64,000 nt of DNA from Temnothorax longispinosus (Eukaryota; Arthropoda; Insecta; Hymenoptera; Formicidae): the NCBI RefSeq assembly GCF_030848805.1, contig NC_092358.1, positions 10,642,433-10,706,432 on the forward strand. The letters are read 5' to 3'. The notes under the pieces were generated by a model. The model had not been told where the DNA came from and searched no databases. It was given only the letters and a program-made list of their open reading frames with translations. This document shows, piece by piece, positions 61,101 to 64,000 of this stretch (positions are counted from its first letter, which is position 1; every line of letters begins with the position of its first letter). The translations under genes were made by a program, and so were the position numbers.

Positions 61101-62333
61101 TTTCATCTGCTTGGCCAGAAATCCAACTACCGAAAATACCACCAAACCAGCGAAAACAGATGTGAATAGGTTGGTGAATGTGACGATGATAGCGTCTCTG
61201 AGAACAAAAGGATAAAATTCAAATATCACCACATGCTTGACGAGTACGCATATCGTATTACTGCCATTACTGGAATAAATTTCAGAGATGAAATTTCTTT
61301 TTACGTAGAAAATTTGTATATGCAAGAAAAATGCTTTTATTTCTGTTCTCTCTAACATACAAGCGAAAGGCTCTCGTAAATCCATGACTATATCGAATCC
61401 TTTCCCGTTTTCCTAATCTTCAAGGAAATCCCAGAATATATTTTTCATTTTTTCTTATACCTGCAGAAGACGTACTCTCTAAGGGCTTTCTCTCTTTCTG
61501 TTTATAGGTATCTTTATAGATATAGAACATATGCTAGGCACAGAACATGTACTATTTGATAATATTACGAGATATTTTTCAAAAGATAGGCAAGTAAGAA
61601 ACTGTTACGATTACGATATTATATTTGTAAGTCATTCTTATTAGTCGGATTATTATGCGTACTTAATTATTTAGAATGGTTATCTTTAGCGAAATCGTTA
61701 TTATTATTATTATTATACGTTATACTCGAGCTAGTCTCGGAATTGCTCCAGCTGTCGCAACGGCACACCCGGCCACCGCCCGTCACCGAAACGACGTCGT
61801 CGAGTCCCGAGTTAAAATAAAATATGCAACGATTGCTGTGTCGTAAAGAGACTGAAACGTCGCCGAACGATGAACCAGAAGATTAATAGGCACTTGAAGT
61901 GCTTAGTCAGTGTAGTTAATTAAATACAGGTCTTGCGATAAATTATTCGCGCGATTGAACGCGCGACGAATTTGTACATCCATCCTATATGGGGTGGACG
62001 CGTATAAAATCAAACATTCTGCTTTTTAAGGACTGCTTTTTTCTTCCCGTTTTGCTCTTAAGGTATCCCTTAAGGTATTCGTAAACGACCTATATAGTTT
62101 TTTTTCTTCCTTTCGTCCGAAATGCACACGTTCCGTTTTAGTATAATCGCACCTGTGGCAATTGTTGCTGAAGTTGCTGTAACTCGCAAGAGTCACCAGG
62201 GATCCGCAGGCGATGCCGAGCGAATAAAAGACTTGAGAGGCTGCGTCTGCCCACACATTTGCGTCTTGCAGCTTCGAAAAATCGGGATATATGTACCACA
62301 GCATGCCAGAATCAGCGCCTTCCAACGTAACAC
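51987..62333 (-). CDS. SLC6 sodium-coupled transporter, C-terminal two-thirds, 5 exons; 5' part outside the window
   Basis: Exons 62333-62153, 61197-60960, 58739-58401, 55755-55600 and 52112-51987 join in phase to 345 codons plus TAA. They cover the loop after TM5 through TM12 and the cytoplasmic tail of an SLC6 (neurotransmitter:sodium symporter) plasma-membrane carrier, which moves amino acids or transmitters with Na+ and usually Cl-. Seen: TM6 with YSLG and ASYSNFSNNCHRDA; TM7 TNLFTSVFAG, whose Asn and Ser plus the TM6 Ser are chloride-site residues in relatives; GLAFVAYPEA; TM8 LGLGSQFAG; tail LFRPTKLW. TM8 has Gly where transmitter carriers such as SERT, DAT and GAT have a Na2-site Asp, so the substrate is uncertain: glycine- or amino-acid-like carriers seem possible. 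No TM1-5 exon is visible up to 64,000. Its four complete introns (about 1-3.5 kb) carry transposons. Confidence 0.87.
53389..53932. mobile_element. Foldback element with a minisatellite loop, interrupted by a MITE
   Basis: Left arm 53389-53460 (AGCTGTAGATCTAAAAATCT..GGACAGAGATATGCTTATTG..) matches in inverse 53713-53762 plus 53906-53932; the gap is a separate 140-bp insertion. The loop holds four units of TAGTCACCAACTGGTGGGG starting at 53458, 53520, 53598 and 53692. Open frames across it on both strands (up to 113 codons) come from the repeat, not from a gene. Confidence 0.85.
53763..53902. mobile_element. PIF/Harbinger-like MITE, 140 bp, TTA duplication
   Basis: Terminal repeats of about 50 bp starting GGGCCGGTTGTTTCAACCTG and GGGCCGGTTGTTCCAACCTA. 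TTA is present on both sides (53760-53762, 53903-53905). The host element's other arm shows the uninterrupted target CTTTAGAT. Confidence 0.88.
54060..54210. repeat. Inverted partial copies of the 41.5-43.0 kb repeat
   Basis: CGGTTAGGACTGGATCTT, CTTAATAATATTATTC and TTTCTTCGCCTTAA match the terminal repeats at 41.5 and 42.8 kb. GTGAATTTTATGTAC and AATAATATTATTAGG appear in opposite orientations around the centre. Confidence 0.65.
55282..55555. mobile_element. Foldback element in the last SLC6 intron
   Basis: Arms of about 95 bp, AAACAGCTCACTCGAAGAAA..GAGGGAAGAAAAGAAG..AGTCAAGTCTGG in inverse at about 55456-55555. It ends less than 50 bases from the SLC6 donor site at 55599. Confidence 0.85.
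55600..55755 (-). CDS. SLC6 exon: rest of TM11 and TM12
   Basis: 52 codons, GIFGYQMAQ to ILRVWKSE, phase 0 at both ends, acceptor atctgcag and donor GTGAGT. KYGSYVFPAWTEAIG matches the family YG-Y-PPW-E--G turn before TM12. Confidence 0.88.
56677..57327. mobile_element. TA-flanked element, ACCGGGGC terminal-repeat family, 651 bp, in an SLC6 intron
   Basis: GGGAAACCGGGGCTAT at the left, GGGGAGACCGAGGCTAG in inverse at the right, TA at 56675-56676 and 57328-57329. A 28-bp perfect palindrome (57074-57101, centre CTCGAG) lies inside. No transposase frame. Confidence 0.72.
58401..58739 (-). CDS. SLC6 exon: end of TM8, TM9, TM10, start of TM11
   Basis: 113 codons, FAGVQAINTAILD to LAPVTCL, phase 0 at both ends, donor GTAAGT. 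The acceptor is set at gatatag before TTC, not at the nearer gcag, because only this choice keeps phase with ..GLGSQ and gives the family sequence SQFAGVQAI. Confidence 0.88.
58745..59480. other. CpG-rich block inside an SLC6 intron
   Basis: Frames of 67-144 codons overlap in five phases, which points to composition rather than coding. CGCATCCCTCTCTCA is doubled near 59,300. Confidence 0.4.
59830..59880. repeat. Solo fragment related to the 36.5-37.0 kb foldback end
   Basis: GGGCATAGAGCCGTAACAAGAT matches GGGCAAAGAGCCGTAACAAGAT at 36525, with no partner arm nearby. Confidence 0.5.
59946..60183. mobile_element. TA-flanked foldback element, GGGGAGAGTGGG ends, 238 bp, in an SLC6 intron
   Basis: GGGGAGAGTGGGCAAACTGC at the left and GGGGAGAGTGGGGTACC in inverse at the right, TA on both sides. 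Internal arms AACGCGAACGATTACTAT..TATATTAGAGTAGTGATATT..TCCCACTTCTC are inverted at about 60087-60140. Confidence 0.82.
60960..61197 (-). CDS. SLC6 exon: TM7, external loop 4 and most of TM8
   Basis: One base, then DAIIVTFTNLFTSVFAG through GLAFVAYPEAVVQMP to FILGLGSQ in phase 0, between acceptor ttctcag and donor GTAAGG. Carries the sodium/chloride-site region. The position usually Asp in LDSQ is Gly here. Confidence 0.9.
62153..62333 (-). CDS. SLC6 exon: external loop 3 and TM6
   Basis: GT completes a Gly codon begun upstream, then VTLEGADSG to SNFSNNCH plus AG. The acceptor ttcgtag was chosen because VTLEGA follows (R)G in the family; a further upstream AG (62371) would add residues that do not fit. 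The donor GTGCGA is weak, but the split Arg codon joins exactly to DAIIV of the next exon, recreating the conserved NNC-RDA. Confidence 0.85.
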
Positions 62334-62846
62334 CTACGAAATTATCTCCCATAGATCTCGGCAGAGTTACCTGTCCTCGTAACTACTACTACACGTATTA
62401 TCGCGCATAGTACTATAATGATAATGATTTATCTTTACAAATCTATGTTGTCTAAGTGAGCGATACAATTTAAATATATCGGATACGTGATACAATTGTA
62501 ATTAATTAGACACTTTTATTACTTCGTAAATTGCATCCATCTGCTTGGAGTAAAAATTTTAACCACACCCTAATTTTGATTATATTTTATTCTACTTTTA
62601 AAAGCAACGCAGATATTTCACGTGATTAATGTTATATAATAGAATTATCAATGTTATAAATATGAATACCCTAAATATATTTGTATTCATCGAAACAAAT
62701 TATCAAGAATTTTTATCGTACTCGAGAGTCATTGATTCATAAAAGAAGTTTGATAAGATTTAAAAAAATTTATTAAATTTATCTAAAAAATTGCACTTTA
62801 GAGTACTCGGAAAAGGTTGTTATTAAATAATTTTAAGTTGAAGAAA
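62334..62846. other. Upstream SLC6 intron, no exon seen
   Basis: Read on the minus strand for the TM4-TM5 exon expected next (ending ..FPY----LIR plus G before a donor); none found here or up to 64,000. Confidence 0.5.
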
Positions 62847-63177
62847 ATAATTTTTCACAACACCTCCACGGAAAGTTCGACTTTCCATGCTTGTAGAGAG
62901 GGGCTAATTTCACGCCAGGACGGCATAGCGGGCGGAAAGTAACCACTTTCATCCCTAGGGAAAAAAATTGATACTTTCCGCCCGCTATGCCGGGTGGAAA
63001 GTATCAATTTTCTTCCCTAGGGAGGAAAGTAACCCCTGGCGTGAAATGGCCACTCGCCCCTCTCTAGGCATAAAAGTCGAATTTTCCGTAAAAGTATTGT
63101 GAAAAATATCGTGTGCACCTCGGGTCGAAAGCTTTTTCAGACTCGTGTGATTTCTTCCCTTGATACACAATATACTA
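62847..63177. mobile_element. Foldback repeat, copy 2 of 2
   Basis: Same family as 34083-34448: ACAACACCTCCACGGAAAGT..CATGCTTGTAGAGAG, inner CCCTAGGG and GGAAAGT palindromes, CTCTCTAGGCAT..TATTGTGAAAAATATCG, and shared right flank ending TACACAATATACTA. Confidence 0.87.
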
Positions 63178-63182
63178 TTTAT

Positions 63183-63239
63183 ATTCACACATTCACACAC
63201 TCTCACACACACACACACGCACGCACGCACGCACGCACA

Positions 63240-63328
<89 letters not shown>
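63183..63328. repeat. (CA)n/(GCAC)n compound microsatellite
   Basis: About 145 bases of CA and GCAC units. Long open frames of His/Thr or Cys/Val repeats across it are artefacts of the repeat. Confidence 0.97.
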
Positions 63329-63330
<2 letters not shown>

Positions 63331-63513
63331 GGTGTAACATAAATGTAGGCTGCTACTTCAGGGGTGTATTTTACTCGTCAGAATACTCGTCAAAATAAAT
63401 TTATATAAATGTACGTCCAAAAATGTATCATTTTCACGTTACAGTCATGTTTAAAGGGACACGAAGGATACCACCAGTGGTTTCTTGGTGTCTTTATGTT
63501 TTTAAGGACACCT

Positions 63514-63663
63514 GAAACAAATTGTCTATTATACTCCCGGCCTGTTGAAAATATTAATAATCTTTGTCAGTGCATTAAAAACGGGTTCAATGAATTACGC
63601 AACACGCCAGGTGTTCGTCAAAGGGTCGCTAAGAAGACGGGTGGAGCAGTGTATTGTGGTTGA
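63514..63663 (+). pseudogene. Mariner/IS630-type transposase, C-terminal remnant
   Basis: The frame around SRPVENINNLCQCIKNGF and ELRNTPGVRQRVAKK resembles the extreme C-terminus of insect DDE transposases of the Tc1/mariner group (SRP-EN---L---I---F--I-NTPG-LQRV). Upstream, from about 63450, there is only a hint of the DFFLWG block and no catalytic domain. The stop is at 63663. Recognition is by memory of the family pattern. Confidence 0.5.
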
Positions 63664-63726
63664 GGGCGGTTACTTTAATAAGCATTTGCTTTAAGGAGGT
63701 TTGATGGCTACAACAAAGTGCAGAGA

Positions 63727-63948
63727 GTTTCATGAAATTTTAATATGTTGTTCTGGAATGCAAAATATAATTATGTGAATTTTTTAGGAATTTTTCACCG
63801 TCCCGTTTTGAAAAAAATCTACTCCAAAAATTTAAAAGTACAATTTTTGGATTAGATTTTTTTCAAAACGGGACGGTAAAAAATTCCCAAAAAATTCACA
63901 GAATTCTATTTTGCATTCCAGAACAACATATTAAAATTTCATGAAACT
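63727..63948. mobile_element. Foldback element (inverted repeat, about 100-bp arms)
   Basis: The arm from TTTCATGAAATTTTAATATG to about 63833 is repeated in inverse up to 63946, with a loop of only about 20 bases. It adjoins the transposase remnant and may be its non-coding end or a separate insertion. Confidence 0.75.
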
Positions 63949-64000
63949 GGCTGCATTTTTAACATAGGTTTTTATGGGAAATGATATATTGCATATAGCT

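Noticed and set aside
60936..61169. 77-codon plus-strand frame opposite the SLC6 TM7-TM8 exon
   Set aside because: Antisense shadow of a well-supported exon.
63099..63398. Frames of His/Thr and Cys/Val repeats across the CA/GCAC run
   Set aside because: They come from the microsatellite being open in several phases on both strands; no flanking coding signal.

Overview
The window looks like nuclear DNA of an insect, most likely a hymenopteran and perhaps an ant. This is an inference. It rests on small exons with GT-AG introns, two animal gene families, a very AT-rich background broken by CpG-rich blocks, and many dinucleotide runs and short inverted-repeat transposons. Nothing suggests a bacterium, a virus or an organelle: no operons, no rRNA, no tRNA that I could recognise and no CRISPR.

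From 1 to about 36,000 I can support no multi-exon protein gene. The DNA alternates between AT-rich stretches and CpG-rich blocks (about 4.7-5.4, 9-10.9, 12.1-12.4, 13.4-14, 16-16.3, 17-18.4, 22-23.4, 24-24.7, 26.5-28, 29.2-29.9 and 34-34.9 kb). It holds microsatellites, local tandem duplications and several transposons flanked by TA. A few unusually long open frames (158, 202 and 221 codons) are recorded with low confidence.

From 36.1 to 43.4 kb, on the minus strand, lies a complete seven-exon short-chain dehydrogenase/reductase gene. The joined exons give 303 residues of the SDR16C type (epidermal retinol dehydrogenase 2 / 17-beta-HSD 11/13-like), with every catalytic motif present. Its two long introns are mostly transposon sequence. 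At 45.7-46.5 kb, on the same strand, are three exons of a diverged paralog. They carry a frameshift, a lost splice acceptor and a GC donor, and no partner exons are visible, so this is probably a pseudogene. The 4.7 kb between the two copies is packed with foldback elements.

From 52.0 to 62.3 kb, on the minus strand, are the last five exons (345 residues, from the TM5-TM6 loop to the stop) of an SLC6 sodium-coupled transporter. Its 5' exons must lie beyond base 64,000. Its introns carry more foldback elements, including one interrupted by a PIF/Harbinger-like MITE with a clean TTA duplication. The right edge (62.8-64 kb) holds a second copy of a foldback repeat also seen at 34.1 kb, a long CA/GCAC repeat, a mariner-type transposase remnant and one more foldback.

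I see no new multi-gene system. What stands out is the density of hairpin-forming, TA-flanked mobile elements, one with a perfect 114-bp inverted repeat, and how they have shaped the introns of both genes and the decayed SDR copy.
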